Shown here: piece after piece, positions 48,043 to 58,224 of the stretch
Position numbering within the stretch: the first letter of the stretch is position 1
Layout of the letters: every line of letters begins with the position of its first letter
Source: Dechloromonas sp. HYN0024
Lineage (GTDB): Bacteria > Pseudomonadota > Gammaproteobacteria > Burkholderiales > Rhodocyclaceae
Direction: 5' to 3'
DNA: 64,000 bases
NCBI RefSeq assembly: GCF_003441615.1
Contig: NZ_CP031842.1
Coordinates: 2,674,001 to 2,738,000, forward strand
The notes under the pieces: generated by a model
Databases searched by the model: none
The model's input: the letters and a program-made list of their open reading frames with translations, nothing else
What the model was told of the DNA's origin: nothing
Position numbers and translations under genes: made by a program

Positions 48043-48285
48043 GTCGCGTTTCCTCAGATGGGATAGCTAAAGACTAGGCTTCCCCGTGTAAAAACGCTGA
48101 CTATTCTGGCGATTACGCCGTAAAAATGTTGTAAAAATCCCGTACCGCAGTGAAGGTCTGTTGGCGACAAGTGAGCGGACAGACATAGTCGAGCGATGGA
48201 CTGGCCGCTCCGGGCGCCGAAGCGACTTCCCTCCGCTCAGACTCAACGCCGGAAAGCAGTCACCAGCGAGACAAGGCACGATCCA

Positions 48286-48855
48286 TCAATCCTGCTGCGT
48301 CACTTCCAGCTTATGAAGGTCAAATGCTTTCTGCCGCAACTTGGTCAAGAGCGCGCTGTAGCTGACGGGGTCAACCTTGGGTGTCCGGGAGAGGATCCAC
48401 AGGTATTCTCTTTTCGGTTCGCTGACCGCGACTAACTGGTAGTCGTCATCGAGTTCAATGACCCAATAGTCGCCCCACACGAATGGCAGGAATGACAGCC
48501 ATGCGGGTGCGAATCGGACTTCCAGCTTCGCGGACGTGGTAGGGCCAACCTGCCTGGCCACCCCAATCGCCTCGGTCATGTCGCCCCCCGCAATGCGGCA
48601 ACGGTTAATGACCTTTACCCGGCCATCACTCATGGGACTGTAATCTGCCCTGGTGCCCCCAGTGCATTTTTTCTGAAACCAGTTGGGGTATTTGGCGATT
48701 TCGTACCAGGTACCCATATAGCGGGCGACATCCAGGGAGGGAATCGTTCTCACCGCATTACTTGAGCCTGGCGGTTCATTGTCTGCCGCACTGCCATTGG
48801 CCATGGTGCTGAGCACGCCAAGGCAGAGCACGGTTGCAAGCAAACTATTTTTCAT
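48286..48855 (-). CDS. Exported lipocalin (Blc-like)
   Basis: The protein has 189 aa with a signal peptide (MKNSLLATVLCLGVLSTMAN...). The lipocalin SCR1 is LDVARYMGTWYEIAKYPNWF (near residue 43), with further strands VKVINRC and YWVIELDDDYQLVAVSEP and SCR3-like YLWILSRTP. Unlike E. coli Blc no clean lipobox is seen, so it is probably periplasmic rather than lipid-anchored. Blc-type lipocalins bind lysophospholipids and fatty acids. Regions 48043-48285 and 48856-49074 show no gene. Confidence 0.88.
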   Translation of the reverse strand: MKNSLLATVLCLGVLSTMANGSAADNEPPGSSNAVRTIPSLDVARYMGTWYEIAKYPNWFQKKCTGGTRADYSPMSDGRVKVINRCRIAGGDMTEAIGVARQVGPTTSAKLEVRFAPAWLSFLPFVWGDYWVIELDDDYQLVAVSEPKREYLWILSRTPKVDPVSYSALLTKLRQKAFDLHKLEVTQQD

Positions 48856-49074
48856 GAAGTGGCATCTCGATTGGAAGGTTATCCCGCAGGTTCAAGCATT
48901 GACGTCACCACGCTAACACTTAAGCAGCAGTGAGACATGCGCAATTCGGACGGGTTTCATCGACGATTGCAGGAGGCCGACTCCCGGCATCGACACCCCA
49001 CATGCCTTAGATTGTCGTCTCCTGCACTATGGCAGCCACAACTGCGCCGGGCTCAAGGCCCGGCGATCAGCCAA

Positions 49075-50025
49075 TCATGCGGGGTGATCGAGCCACCAGG
49101 TCAGCCCCTGAACATTGAGCTCAAGATCGGTGGCGAGAATCTCCAGGATCGTTGCTTCGGGCAGCGCACAGCCGTGGCTGCGCAGTTCGGCCAGGATATA
49201 GGCGGTCAGGTCCTGTTTGGTCGCCGCATGGCGTTTTTCGCCGTCATTGGCGTGAGCTTGGGCGATGGCGATGTGCCGGTCGAGCCGACGATGCAGATCG
49301 ACCGCCTTGGCTGGCAGGTCAGTGACTTGCGCGTAGTGGGTGAGGTACATGGCGGATGGCTGGTAGCTCATCAGACGGTCGATGGAGGCACGCATTTCGG
49401 CCGGATCGAACTGGGATGGACTGGTCGTCGGCAGGATGAACTGGCGGCCATCGACATCGAATTCGCGGTAGGACAGGCCAAACATGTCGCCTGTAAAGAT
49501 GGCGCTGGCCTGACGGTCGATGATGCAGATGTGGTGCTTGGCATGGCCCGGCGTGTCGATCATCAGCAATTCGCGACCACCCAGTTGCAGGGTCAGACCC
49601 TCGTGGGCGTCGATGATACGCTCGGCAGCAATAGGCAGAATCTCGCCATAGACGGTGTCGACGTATTCCTTGCCATAAACGGCAGTAACGCCAGCCACCA
49701 GTTTGGACGGCTCGGCCATATGGCGTGAACCGCGCGGATGAACCACCAGCTTGGCATTGGGAAATTCGCGCATGAGCGCCCCGGCACCACCGGCGTGGTC
49801 GAGGTGGATGTGGGTGAGGATGACGTAATCGACCGCATCGCGGCCCAGCCCGATCTTGTCGAGGGCAGCGATGACATTGGGCAGCGAGTCGTTGCTGCCG
49901 GTATCAACGAAAGCAACGCGGCCATTATCGACAATCATGTGGATAGCGGCCAGGATCGGGCGCACATAGCCGGCGTCGAAGGCAATGATGCCGTTGCCGT
50001 AGTCTCTCCAGTCGAACATTTCCAT
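49075..50025 (-). CDS. MBL-fold metallo-hydrolase
   Basis: The protein has 316 aa. Metal motif THIHLDHAGGAG (HxHxDH, near residue 93), further ligands His in MIDTPGHAKHH and Asp in AIFTGDMFGLS, and His in MYLTHYAQ. A C-terminal helical region of about 100 residues follows the fold. Substrate unknown; no glyoxalase-II or lactonase-specific feature is clear. Divergent from the alpha/beta hydrolase gene with 61 bases between. Confidence 0.85.
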   Translation of the reverse strand: MEMFDWRDYGNGIIAFDAGYVRPILAAIHMIVDNGRVAFVDTGSNDSLPNVIAALDKIGLGRDAVDYVILTHIHLDHAGGAGALMREFPNAKLVVHPRGSRHMAEPSKLVAGVTAVYGKEYVDTVYGEILPIAAERIIDAHEGLTLQLGGRELLMIDTPGHAKHHICIIDRQASAIFTGDMFGLSYREFDVDGRQFILPTTSPSQFDPAEMRASIDRLMSYQPSAMYLTHYAQVTDLPAKAVDLHRRLDRHIAIAQAHANDGEKRHAATKQDLTAYILAELRSHGCALPEATILEILATDLELNVQGLTWWLDHPA

Positions 50026-50086
50026 ACTCCTCCGTATTGATGGCGGCGATTATACTGGCGGCTTTGCAATTTCACAGAGCCGAGCG

Positions 50087-50923
50087 ATGACCCATTTCGT
50101 GGCCGACGATGGCGAGAGGATTCACGTCAAACTATCCGGCGAAGGTTCGCCGCTGATCCTCCTCCATGGCTGGACGTCGAGCAGTCAGGAATGGTTCCCC
50201 TTCATGGCCGATCTCAATGCACGGCACCGCGTCTATCGCTGGGATGCCCGTGGTCACGGCGGCCATACGCTGAACCACCCCGGCTCGGCGACAGTCGAGC
50301 GCATGGCGCGCGACCTCAAGAACCTGATTGACCATTACGGCCTGCACGATGCCACCGCCGTCGGCCACTCGATGGGCGCCCTGACCCTCTGGCAATACCT
50401 GCGCGACCACGGCACACATGGCCTTGGCAAGCTCTGCCTGATCGACCAGTCACCCAAACTGCTGACAGCCGACGACTGGGAACACGGAATTTACGGGGAT
50501 TTTGGCAGCGATCGTAACCACCAGCTGGTTTCGTGGCTGAACGATGACTTTGCCGAAGGTGTGCTGAAACTGACGGCACACGGCCTGAACAAGCGCGCCG
50601 AAGAAAAATACCTGCAAAATGCATCAGGGTGGGAGCGCTCGCGCGCCGCCTTGCGCGCCCAGGACCCGGAACCGTTGATCAATTGCTGGCTGAGCCTGAC
50701 CGCCGCCGACTATCGCGACGTGCTAGCCAATATCCCGCTACCGACCCTCTTGGTCTATGGCGGTGAGAGCAACTTCTACCATGCTTCGACGGCGCATTAC
50801 GTGGCCGACAACATTCCGAACGCCGTGCTGCGCATTTATGAAGGCACCGACCATTCGCCACACCAGTGGCAGCGCGAACGCTTCGTCCGCGAACTGCTGG
50901 AATTTATTGACGAAGGGCGCTGA
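50087..50923 (+). CDS. Alpha/beta-fold hydrolase
   Basis: The protein has 278 aa. Oxyanion region PLILLHGWTSSSQEW, nucleophile elbow AVGHSMGALTL (Ser near residue 95), catalytic His in YEGTDHSPHQWQRERF near the C-terminus, with LLVYGGESNFY as the strand before the acid/lid region. The family covers esterases, dehalogenases and C-C hydrolases; the sequence does not decide. No signal peptide. Confidence 0.85.
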   Translation: MTHFVADDGERIHVKLSGEGSPLILLHGWTSSSQEWFPFMADLNARHRVYRWDARGHGGHTLNHPGSATVERMARDLKNLIDHYGLHDATAVGHSMGALTLWQYLRDHGTHGLGKLCLIDQSPKLLTADDWEHGIYGDFGSDRNHQLVSWLNDDFAEGVLKLTAHGLNKRAEEKYLQNASGWERSRAALRAQDPEPLINCWLSLTAADYRDVLANIPLPTLLVYGGESNFYHASTAHYVADNIPNAVLRIYEGTDHSPHQWQRERFVRELLEFIDEGR

Positions 50924-50941
50924 ACTCAACGCCCTGACCGC

Positions 50942-51673
50942 TTAGCCGGTCTTGGCCTGGCTCGCCGCCGAGGCCTGCGTACCACCAGTGGCGCGCAGAT
51001 GCTGGACGGCCTGCTCGATACGCTGACGCTCGGCCAGCACCTTGACCGCATAGCGCCGGCCCGGATCGCTGCTCGCCCCGCCAAACTGCTGCAGGCCGCT
51101 TTCCAGCCCGCCATTGCGACGGATCGACTCTTTCAGGACTTTGGCACCAACCTGAACATTGATCACCGGATTGAGGAAGGCTGCCTGATCGGCATCTTCC
51201 GGCAATTTGTCCTGATGGAACTGCGGCATCACCTGCATCAGCCCCTTGGCGCCGACAACGCTTTCGGAAAACGGGTTGAAGCGCGACTCGATACCGATCA
51301 CCGCGATGATCAGGAGGGGATCAAGCTTCAACTGGCGGCCGGTCGCCTGCGCCGTCGCGAAGATCGGCTGAAGCGCATCGGATGAGACGTGATAGCGCCG
51401 GGAAACATAATCCATGGCGCCGAGCATGCGGGCATTGAGGGCCTCGCTTGCCGGTTCGTCGGAGACGGCAAAATCTTCGTCGTCGACAGAAACTTCCTCG
51501 GACAGCGGCAGAATCGCCTTCAAGCCCCCGAGCAGGGTCTGGTTGCCGCTTTGCAGGCCAGCCAAGGAAAGGACAAACAGGATGCCCGCAAACATCAGGG
51601 CTTTCTGGAACAGAGCCGAGGCGGCGTTGGAAAGCCGCAGCATCGACATGGGGAGAACTGTTGAGGTAATCAT
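50942..51673 (-). CDS. Lytic transglycosylase (SLT domain)
   Basis: The protein has 243 aa. One N-terminal membrane helix (about residues 25-43, LMFAGILFVLSLAGLQ), an acidic stretch, then an SLT domain with catalytic Glu in AVIGIESRFNPFSESVVGAK and GLMQVMPQFH. The C-terminus has RRNGGLESGLQQFGG. It cleaves the peptidoglycan glycan chain in the periplasm. The start at 51673 has GGAGG upstream; the longer open frame is not needed. Confidence 0.88.
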   Translation of the reverse strand: MITSTVLPMSMLRLSNAASALFQKALMFAGILFVLSLAGLQSGNQTLLGGLKAILPLSEEVSVDDEDFAVSDEPASEALNARMLGAMDYVSRRYHVSSDALQPIFATAQATGRQLKLDPLLIIAVIGIESRFNPFSESVVGAKGLMQVMPQFHQDKLPEDADQAAFLNPVINVQVGAKVLKESIRRNGGLESGLQQFGGASSDPGRRYAVKVLAERQRIEQAVQHLRATGGTQASAASQAKTG

Positions 51674-52097
51674 GCGACCTCCTTCACTGTTGCCACTGTC
51701 GACAAACATCGTCTGACAGCGAACGGTTACAGGGGGTACGACATCGGCCAGGCTCCGGAAAAAGGGGCGCTGGAGACCGCAGCCAGACAGGGAATTTGCC
51801 GCGGAAACCGATGCTGCACCGCAGCATTAATTGCAGTGTATTGATTTATATAGATATTGTCAATATCGCACCCAACAGCAGCGGGATCTGGTGTTGCATT
51901 GCCGCAACAATTTCACGCGTTATGCGGGGTTGGGGGCCAGGGTTTTGGCTGCCCTGGTTAGGCTGATCGCCTGATTGACTCAGGGTTCTGCCCTTGAGGG
52001 GGCATCCCACTTTTTCTTGTTTCGCCAGAAGAAAGTACGCCTGCCAGCAAGGCGGAACTCCAAGCCAATTTACAAGGCCCACCCATCAAAACACGGC
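51674..52097. other. 424-bp gap with a degraded repeat-like fragment
   Basis: No supported gene. On the minus strand around 51990-52080 the sequence would encode YFLLAKQEKVGCPLKGRTLS, resembling the F-x-x-x-Q-x-K-V peptide of a dispersed intergenic repeat found as spurious ORFs in many proteobacteria. An AT-rich patch is at 51839-51872 and two complementary TGCNGC-type stretches are near 51812-51835. Probably intergenic repeat remnants; no promoter or terminator is clear. Confidence 0.4.
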
Positions 52098-52655
52098 TCA
52101 CCCAACCTTGAGCCGATCGGCAAAAGCCAGCCGCAATTTCTGCGCCTTGGGTGCCACCACCGCCATGCAATACCCCTGATAGGGATTACGACGAAAATAC
52201 TGATGGTGGTATTCCTCCGCGACAAAGAAGGTCGACGCCGGGCTGACCTCGGTCACGATGGGAGAGGACCAGACCCCCTCAGCGTTGAGGCGGCCGATCA
52301 TCGCCTCGGCCACCGCCTGCTGGCCGGCATCATGAAAGAAAATCGCCGAGCGGTATTGCGTTCCGACATCATGCCCCTGACGATTCAGGGTTGTCGGATC
52401 GTGGATGGCGAAGAAGGCGGACAACAGGGTCTCGAAATCGATAATGGCCGGGTCGAACTCAAGTTCGACGACCTCGGCATGCCCCGTATTGCCGCGACAG
52501 ACCGCCTCGTAGGTCGGTTGTGGATCGTCCCCGCCCATATAGCCGGGCCGCACCCCAACAACCCCCTTCAACTGTTCGAAAGCCGCCTCCAGGCACCAGA
52601 AGCAACCACCCGCAAGGGTCGCCGTTTGCACATTCGTCGATTTCTGCATCTGCAA
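52098..52655 (-). CDS. msrA: Peptide methionine sulfoxide reductase MsrA
   Basis: Reduces methionine-S-sulfoxide in proteins. The protein has 185 aa. Catalytic motif [10 protein letters not shown] near residue 17, [34 protein letters not shown], and the C-terminal [17 protein letters not shown] with the resolving Cys. No signal peptide, so cytoplasmic. Confidence 0.96.
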   Translation of the reverse strand: MQMQKSTNVQTATLAGGCFWCLEAAFEQLKGVVGVRPGYMGGDDPQPTYEAVCRGNTGHAEVVELEFDPAIIDFETLLSAFFAIHDPTTLNRQGHDVGTQYRSAIFFHDAGQQAVAEAMIGRLNAEGVWSSPIVTEVSPASTFFVAEEYHHQYFRRNPYQGYCMAVVAPKAQKLRLAFADRLKVG

Positions 52656-52768
52656 TCTCTCTCTTTATCCTGATATCCCGCAGACAGCATGCCGCCGCCT
52701 TCGTTCCGCGCCATCCGTGGCAAAAGCAAGTAAAATCGTGTGTCTCAGAACATCACCGATTGCGTCCG

Positions 52769-53701
52769 ATGAGCACTGCCAAAAAACCGACCTTTCAGGA
52801 AATCATCCTGCGCCTGCAGCAATACTGGAGCGACAAGGGCTGCGCCCTGCTCCAGCCCTACGATATGGAAGTCGGCGCCGGCACCAGCCACACCGCCACC
52901 TTCCTGCGCGCCATCGGCCCCGAGCCGTGGAAAGCCGCCTACGTGCAACCGTCGCGCCGGCCCAAGGATGGCCGCTACGGCGAGAATCCGAACCGCATGC
53001 AGCATTATTACCAGTATCAGGTGGTGTTGAAGCCGGCTCCGGACAATATCCTCGAACTGTACCTCGGCTCGCTCGAAGCCCTCGGCTTCGATTTGAAGAA
53101 AAACGACGTGCGCTTCGTCGAGGACGACTGGGAAAATCCGACCCTGGGGGCCTGGGGCCTTGGTTGGGAAGTCTGGATGAACGGCATGGAAGTGACCCAG
53201 TTCACCTATTTCCAGCAGGTCGGCGGCATCGACTGCAAGCCGATCACCGGGGAAATCACCTACGGTATCGAACGCCTCGCCATGTACCTGCAGGGCGTTG
53301 AAAACGTTTTCGACCTGACGTGGACGGAAGGCCTGACCTACGGCGACGTCTATCACCAGAACGAAGTCGAGCAATCGGCCTACAACTTCGAACACAGCAA
53401 CGTCGAGTTCCTCTTCCACGCTTTCGGCAAGCACGAAGAAACCGCCGTCCATCTGATGGCCCAGCAACTGGCCCTGCCCGCCTACGAACAGGTGCTCAAA
53501 GCCGCCCACACTTTCAACCTGCTCGACGCCCGGGGCGCCATCTCGGTGACCGAGCGTGCCGCCTATATCGGCCGCATCCGCAATCTCGCCCGCGCCGTCG
53601 CCCAGGCCTACCTCGACAGCCGCGCCCGCCTCGGCTTCCCGATGGCCCCCAAGGAATGGGCCGCAGAAGTCCTCGCCCAGATTGAAAAGAAAGCTGCTTG
53701 A
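52769..53701 (+). CDS. glyQ: Glycyl-tRNA synthetase alpha chain
   Basis: Catalytic subunit of the bacterial alpha2beta2 GlyRS. The protein has 310 aa. It starts [20 protein letters not shown], then [40 protein letters not shown], and [20 protein letters not shown], all class II GlyQ segments. The ATG at 52769 fits the family N-terminus; the frame is open further upstream without conserved sequence. glyS follows after 2 bases. Confidence 0.97.
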   Translation: MSTAKKPTFQEIILRLQQYWSDKGCALLQPYDMEVGAGTSHTATFLRAIGPEPWKAAYVQPSRRPKDGRYGENPNRMQHYYQYQVVLKPAPDNILELYLGSLEALGFDLKKNDVRFVEDDWENPTLGAWGLGWEVWMNGMEVTQFTYFQQVGGIDCKPITGEITYGIERLAMYLQGVENVFDLTWTEGLTYGDVYHQNEVEQSAYNFEHSNVEFLFHAFGKHEETAVHLMAQQLALPAYEQVLKAAHTFNLLDARGAISVTERAAYIGRIRNLARAVAQAYLDSRARLGFPMAPKEWAAEVLAQIEKKAA

Positions 53702-53703
53702 AG

Positions 53704-55812
53704 ATGACCGCCAAGAATCTGCTCGTTGAACTGTTTGTCGAAGAACTGCCGCCCAAGGCACTCAAGAAGCTCGGTGAAGTATTTGCCGCCACCCTTGCTG
53801 CGTCGCTGAAAAACAGCGGCCTCGCCACCGCCGCTGCAAGCGTCACCGCCTACGCCTCGCCGCGCCGCCTCGCCGCCCACGTCACCGATGTCGCCGCCGT
53901 CGCCGCCGACAAGCCGGTCGTCCAGAAGCTCATGCCGGTTGCCGTCGGCCTCGACGCTGCCGGTAACGCCACCCCCGCCCTGCTCAAGAAACTCGCTGCC
54001 CTCGGTGCCGATGCCTCCTGCGTCCCGGCACTGCGCCGTGAGAACGACGGCAAGGCCGACATCCTGTTCTACGACAGTCTGGCCAAGGGCGCGACACTGG
54101 CCGAAGGCCTGCAGAAGGCGCTCGAAGCCGCACTCGCCGCACTGCCCATCCCCAAGGTCATGAGCTACCAGTTGCAGGACGGCTGGAGCAGCGTCAATTT
54201 CGTGCGCCCGGCCCATGGCCTGGTCGCCCTGCACGGTGACGATGTCGTGCCGCTCGCCATTCTCGGGCTGAACGCCGGTCGTGAAACACACGGCCACCGC
54301 TTCGAAGCGGCCATCGATCCGGTCGTTCTCGCCAATGCCGACGAATATGCCGGCAAGCTGGCCACCTATGGTGCCGTGATTGCCTCCTTCGCCGAACGCC
54401 GGGCGGAAATCGTCCGCCAGCTCGACGCCGCTGCCGCCAAGGCTGGCGGCAAGCCGATTGACGACGACGCTCTGCTCGATGAAGTGACCGCACTGGTCGA
54501 ACGCCCGAACGTCCTGATCGGCCAGTTTGAAGAAGAATTCCTCGCCGTGCCGCAGGAATGTCTAATTCTCACCATGAAGGCCAACCAGAAGTATTTCCCC
54601 CTGCTCGACGCCGCTGGCAAGCTGACCAACAAGTTCCTGGTCGTCAGCAACATCAGCCCGGAAGATGCTTCTGCCGTGATCGGCGGCAACGAACGCGTCG
54701 TCCGCCCGCGCCTGGCAGACGCCAAGTTCTTCTTCGACCAGGATCGCAAGAAGTCGCTGGAAAGCCGCGTTGCCGGCCTCGGCAAGGTGGTCTATCACAA
54801 CAAGCTGGGTACCCAGGGCGAGCGCGTCCAGCGTGTCGCCGCGATTGCCCGCGCCATCGCCGACCATCTTGGCGGCGGCGAACTGGCCCACCATGCCGAA
54901 CAGGCCGCCGTGCTGGCCAAGGCCGACCTGCTCACCGACATGGTCGGCGAATTCCCTGAACTGCAGGGCATCATGGGCCGCTATTACGCGCTGCATGACG
55001 GCCTCGCCGAGGCGGTTGCCGATGCCGTCGAAGATCATTACAAACCCCGCTTTGCCGGTGACAGCCTGCCGCGCGGCCAAGTTGGCACGGTCGTCGCACT
55101 GGCCGACAAGCTGGAAACCCTGGTCGGCATGTTCGGCATCGGCCAGATCCCGACCGGTGACCGCGACCCCTTCGCGCTGCGCCGGCATGCGCTGGGCACC
55201 ATCCGCATGCTCAGCGAAGGCAATCTGGACTTGCCGCTCAATTCCCTGCTGGCCGTTGCCGGCCGCGCCTTTGCCAGCGTGGAAGGTTTCAAGAGCGCCG
55301 AAGCAGAACTGGCCGACTTCATTTACGACCGCCTCGCCGGCAGCCTGCGCGAGCAGGGTTATACGGCGCAGGAAGTCGATGCCGTGGTCAGCCAGCGGCC
55401 GCAACGCCTCGGCGACATTCCCAAGCGCCTGGCCGCCGTCCGCGCCTTCTCGGCACTGCCCGAAGGCGCCGCCCTGGCTGCGGCCAACAAGCGGGTCGGC
55501 AACATCCTCAAAAAGGTTGAAAACGCGGTTGAAGCGACGGTCGATAACGCCCTGCTCAGGGAAGCTGCCGAAGTCGCCCTGCATGACGCCCTCGTCGAGG
55601 TCGTGCCGCAGGCCGATGCCGCCTTCGTCACCGGTGACTACACCGAATCGCTGCAGGCCCTGGCCGCTTTGCGCGCCCCGGTCGATGCCTTCTTCGATGG
55701 CGTTATGGTCAATGCCGACGATCCAGCCCTGCGCGCCAACCGTCTCGGCCTGCTCGCCAAGCTGCATGCGGCGATGAACAAGGTGGCCGACATTTCGAAA
55801 TTGTCGGCTTAA
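53704..55812 (+). CDS. glyS: Glycyl-tRNA synthetase beta chain
   Basis: The protein has 702 aa. It starts TAKNLLVELFVEELPPKALK. Conserved GlyS segments include NFVRPAHGLVALHGDDVVPL, MKANQKYFPLLDAAGKLTNK, ADAKFFFDQDRKKSLESRVA, and an HD-like part plus C-terminal anticodon-binding (DALR-like) region. The ATG at 53704 follows the glyQ stop by 2 bases; the in-frame TTG two codons earlier is less likely. Confidence 0.97.
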   Translation: MTAKNLLVELFVEELPPKALKKLGEVFAATLAASLKNSGLATAAASVTAYASPRRLAAHVTDVAAVAADKPVVQKLMPVAVGLDAAGNATPALLKKLAALGADASCVPALRRENDGKADILFYDSLAKGATLAEGLQKALEAALAALPIPKVMSYQLQDGWSSVNFVRPAHGLVALHGDDVVPLAILGLNAGRETHGHRFEAAIDPVVLANADEYAGKLATYGAVIASFAERRAEIVRQLDAAAAKAGGKPIDDDALLDEVTALVERPNVLIGQFEEEFLAVPQECLILTMKANQKYFPLLDAAGKLTNKFLVVSNISPEDASAVIGGNERVVRPRLADAKFFFDQDRKKSLESRVAGLGKVVYHNKLGTQGERVQRVAAIARAIADHLGGGELAHHAEQAAVLAKADLLTDMVGEFPELQGIMGRYYALHDGLAEAVADAVEDHYKPRFAGDSLPRGQVGTVVALADKLETLVGMFGIGQIPTGDRDPFALRRHALGTIRMLSEGNLDLPLNSLLAVAGRAFASVEGFKSAEAELADFIYDRLAGSLREQGYTAQEVDAVVSQRPQRLGDIPKRLAAVRAFSALPEGAALAAANKRVGNILKKVENAVEATVDNALLREAAEVALHDALVEVVPQADAAFVTGDYTESLQALAALRAPVDAFFDGVMVNADDPALRANRLGLLAKLHAAMNKVADISKLSA

Positions 55813-55827
55813 GCCAGGGAGCCTGCC

Positions 55828-56379
55828 ATGCCCACCAAGCTCGTCATCCTCGACCGCGACGGGGTCATCAACTTCGATTCGGCCCAGTTCATCAAGAGCC
55901 CGGCCGAATGGAAGCCGATCCCGGGCAGCCTGGAGGCGATAGCCCGCCTCACCCAGTGTGGCTACAAGGTGGTCGTGGCAACCAACCAGTCGGGCGTCGG
56001 CCGCGGCCTGTTCGACATGGAAACGCTCAACCAGATCCACAGCAAGATGCACAAGGCAGTCGTGGCCCTGGGCGGGCGGATCGACGCCATTTTCTATTGC
56101 CCGCATGCGGCCGATTCGAAATGTGAATGCCGCAAACCGAACCCCGGCATGTTCAAGCGCATTTCCGACACACTCAACATCGACCTCAAGGGCGTCCCGG
56201 CTATTGGCGATTCGCTGCGCGACCTTCAGGCCTGCGCCGCCTACGGCTGTCAGCCGATGCTGGTGATGACCGGCAAGGGCGAAAAAACCAAGGCCGAAGG
56301 CAGCCTGCCCGCGGGCACCCTGGAGTTCAAGGACCTGTCGGCAGCCATCGACGCCATCCTCAAGGAAACCACGCCATGA
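55828..56379 (+). CDS. gmhB: D-glycero-beta-D-manno-heptose-1,7-bisphosphate 7-phosphatase
   Basis: HAD-family phosphatase of ADP-heptose (LPS core) synthesis. The protein has 183 aa. Motif I is VILDRDGVINFDS, motif II TNQSGVGRGLF, the zinc loop is CPHAADSKCECRKPNPGMF (Cys-x-His ... Cys-x-Cys), and motif IV is AIGDSLRDLQACAAYG. The stop overlaps plsC by 4 bases. Confidence 0.94.
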   Translation: MPTKLVILDRDGVINFDSAQFIKSPAEWKPIPGSLEAIARLTQCGYKVVVATNQSGVGRGLFDMETLNQIHSKMHKAVVALGGRIDAIFYCPHAADSKCECRKPNPGMFKRISDTLNIDLKGVPAIGDSLRDLQACAAYGCQPMLVMTGKGEKTKAEGSLPAGTLEFKDLSAAIDAILKETTP

Positions 56380-57128
56380 AGACCCTGCGCTCGACGCTGT
56401 TCATGGCCTACGCCATCGTCTGGTCGGTGCTCTCGGCTCCGCTGGTGGTGATCGCCGCCCTGCTCCTGCGCGGTCTCTGGGGCTATCGCTTCGGCAAGCT
56501 GTGGCGCCTCGGCATGCAGTTCGGCGTCGAAAACATCCTCGGCATCCGCCCCAAGGTTATCGGTCTCGAAAACATGCCGGCTGAGCCGTGCGTCATCCTG
56601 GCCAAGCACCAGTCAGCCTGGGAAACGATGACGATCCAGGACCTCGTGCCGAATGGCGCCTACTGCGTTTTCGTCCTCAAAAAGGAACTGCTGCGCGTAC
56701 CGCTGATCGGCTGGGGCCTGGCTGCCATGAAAATGATTTCAATCGACCGTGCCGCCGGCAAGGATGCCCTCGACCAGGTCGTCACCCAGGGCCGGGAACG
56801 CCTGCAGCAGGGCTTCTACGTCATCCTCTTCCCCGAGGGCACACGCGTCGCCCCGGGCCACAAGAAACGCTACAAGCCGGGTGGCGCCTACCTTGCCACC
56901 CACGTCGGCTGCAAGGTCGTGCCGGTCGCCCACGATGCAGGCGAACTGTGGCCGCGCCAGGCCTTCCTGAAAACGCCCGGCACCGTCACCATGAGTATCG
57001 GCCCGGCTTTCGACGCCACCGGCATGTCCGAGGCCGAAGTCAATCAGCGCGCCGAGGCGTGGATCGAGGACGAGATGCACCGCATTTCGCCGCATCGTTA
57101 CTCGAATGCCTCGCATAACGCCACCTGA
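56376..57128 (+). CDS. 1-acyl-sn-glycerol-3-phosphate acyltransferase (PlsC family)
   Basis: The protein has 250 aa. An N-terminal membrane helix (about residues 8-30) is followed by the acyltransferase box AKHQSAWETMTIQ (H-x4-E rather than the textbook H-x4-D, a known variation of this subgroup), FVLKKELLRVPLIGWGLAAM and FPEGTRVAPGHKKRYK. It makes phosphatidate in the inner membrane. Position between gmhB and the protease gene is a conserved beta-proteobacterial arrangement as far as I recall. Confidence 0.9.
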   Translation: MKTLRSTLFMAYAIVWSVLSAPLVVIAALLLRGLWGYRFGKLWRLGMQFGVENILGIRPKVIGLENMPAEPCVILAKHQSAWETMTIQDLVPNGAYCVFVLKKELLRVPLIGWGLAAMKMISIDRAAGKDALDQVVTQGRERLQQGFYVILFPEGTRVAPGHKKRYKPGGAYLATHVGCKVVPVAHDAGELWPRQAFLKTPGTVTMSIGPAFDATGMSEAEVNQRAEAWIEDEMHRISPHRYSNASHNAT

Positions 57129-57825
57129 GCCACCCCGCAGCATCGTCATTGCCGGCCAGGCGGTCGCCTATCAGCTCAGACGCAGCCAGCGCCGGACCAT
57201 CGGCTTATCGGTCGATCATCGCGGCTTGCGGGTTGCCGCACCCACACGCGCCCGCCTCGGCGACATCGAAAGCCTGATTCACGAACACGGCCAGTGGGTG
57301 ATCGACAAGCTGGCGGCCTGGCGCGACCGTGTCACACTGGGGCCGCTTGTAGTCTCCGACGGCACCGTGATCGAGGCACTCGGCGAGCCATTGACTGTAA
57401 CGCTGACCAGCATCGGGCGCAGTCGCTGGCAGTTTGGCCCGGGCACGATTTACCTGCGCCCCGACATCACGCACAGCGCCAACGCCTTGCTCGAAGCTGC
57501 CCTGCGCGACAAAGCCCGCACCGTCTTTGCCGAGCGCCTGGACCATTTCGCGCCGCTGCTTGGCGTCGCCCTGCCACCGCTGCGCCTGTCCTCGGCCCGC
57601 ACCCGCTGGGGCAGTTGCAGTCACCGGGGCGGCATCGCCCTGAACTGGCGACTTGTACTCATGCCACTGGCCATCGTCGATTACGTTGTCTGCCATGAAC
57701 TGGCGCATCTCAAGGAAATGAACCACAGCCCGCGCTTCTGGTCTGTGGTGGAACAACTCTGTCCGGACTGGAAGGCGCGGCGACTTGAACTGCGCCAGCT
57801 GGCCCGAAAAATTCCCCAGCTTTAA
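57106..57825 (+). CDS. YgjP-like zinc metallopeptidase (DUF45)
   Basis: The protein has 239 aa. An N-terminal beta-rich part ([20 protein letters not shown]) and the zinc motif [18 protein letters not shown] (HExxH plus a downstream His) preceded by [17 protein letters not shown] are diagnostic of the YgjP/WLM family. It overlaps plsC by 23 bases. Physiological substrates are unknown. Confidence 0.88.
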   Translation: MPRITPPEPPRSIVIAGQAVAYQLRRSQRRTIGLSVDHRGLRVAAPTRARLGDIESLIHEHGQWVIDKLAAWRDRVTLGPLVVSDGTVIEALGEPLTVTLTSIGRSRWQFGPGTIYLRPDITHSANALLEAALRDKARTVFAERLDHFAPLLGVALPPLRLSSARTRWGSCSHRGGIALNWRLVLMPLAIVDYVVCHELAHLKEMNHSPRFWSVVEQLCPDWKARRLELRQLARKIPQL

Positions 57826-57835
57826 GGAAAACGTC

Positions 57836-58219
57836 ATGCGCATTCTGCACACCATGATCCGGGTCGGCGACCTCGACAAGTCCATCGCTTTTTATACCGA
57901 AATCCTCGGCATGCAGTTGCTGCGCCGACAGGACTACACGGACGGCCGCTTCACGCTGGCCTTTGTTGGCTACGGCGACGAGGCCAGCGAAGCCGTCCTC
58001 GAGCTGACCCACAACTGGGACACCCCGGCCTATGAGCTGGGCAACGGTTACGGCCATATCGCCCTGGCCGTGCCGGACGCCGCCGCTGCCTGTAGCGCGA
58101 TCAAGGCACGGGGTGGCAAGGTCGTGCGCGAAGCCGGGCCGATGAAGCACGGGCAGACGATTATCGCCTTCGTCGAAGACCCGGACGGCTACAAGATCGA
58201 ACTGATCCAGCGCGCCTGA
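57836..58219 (+). CDS. gloA: Lactoylglutathione lyase (glyoxalase I)
   Basis: Metal-dependent isomerase of the methylglyoxal-glutathione adduct. The protein has 127 aa. It starts [20 protein letters not shown], with [20 protein letters not shown] and [15 protein letters not shown]. Metal ligands His (HTMIRV), Glu (VLELTHNW), His (GHIALAV) and Glu (YKIELIQ) are in their expected places. AAGGAAA precedes the ATG at 57836. It lies 10 bases after the protease gene. Confidence 0.96.
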   Translation: MRILHTMIRVGDLDKSIAFYTEILGMQLLRRQDYTDGRFTLAFVGYGDEASEAVLELTHNWDTPAYELGNGYGHIALAVPDAAAACSAIKARGGKVVREAGPMKHGQTIIAFVEDPDGYKIELIQRA

Positions 58220-58224
58220 GCGTT

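Noticed and set aside
52656-52768. T-box or other riboswitch before glyQS
   Set aside because: No specifier loop, antiterminator sequence or terminator is visible; T-boxes are also not expected in Betaproteobacteria.
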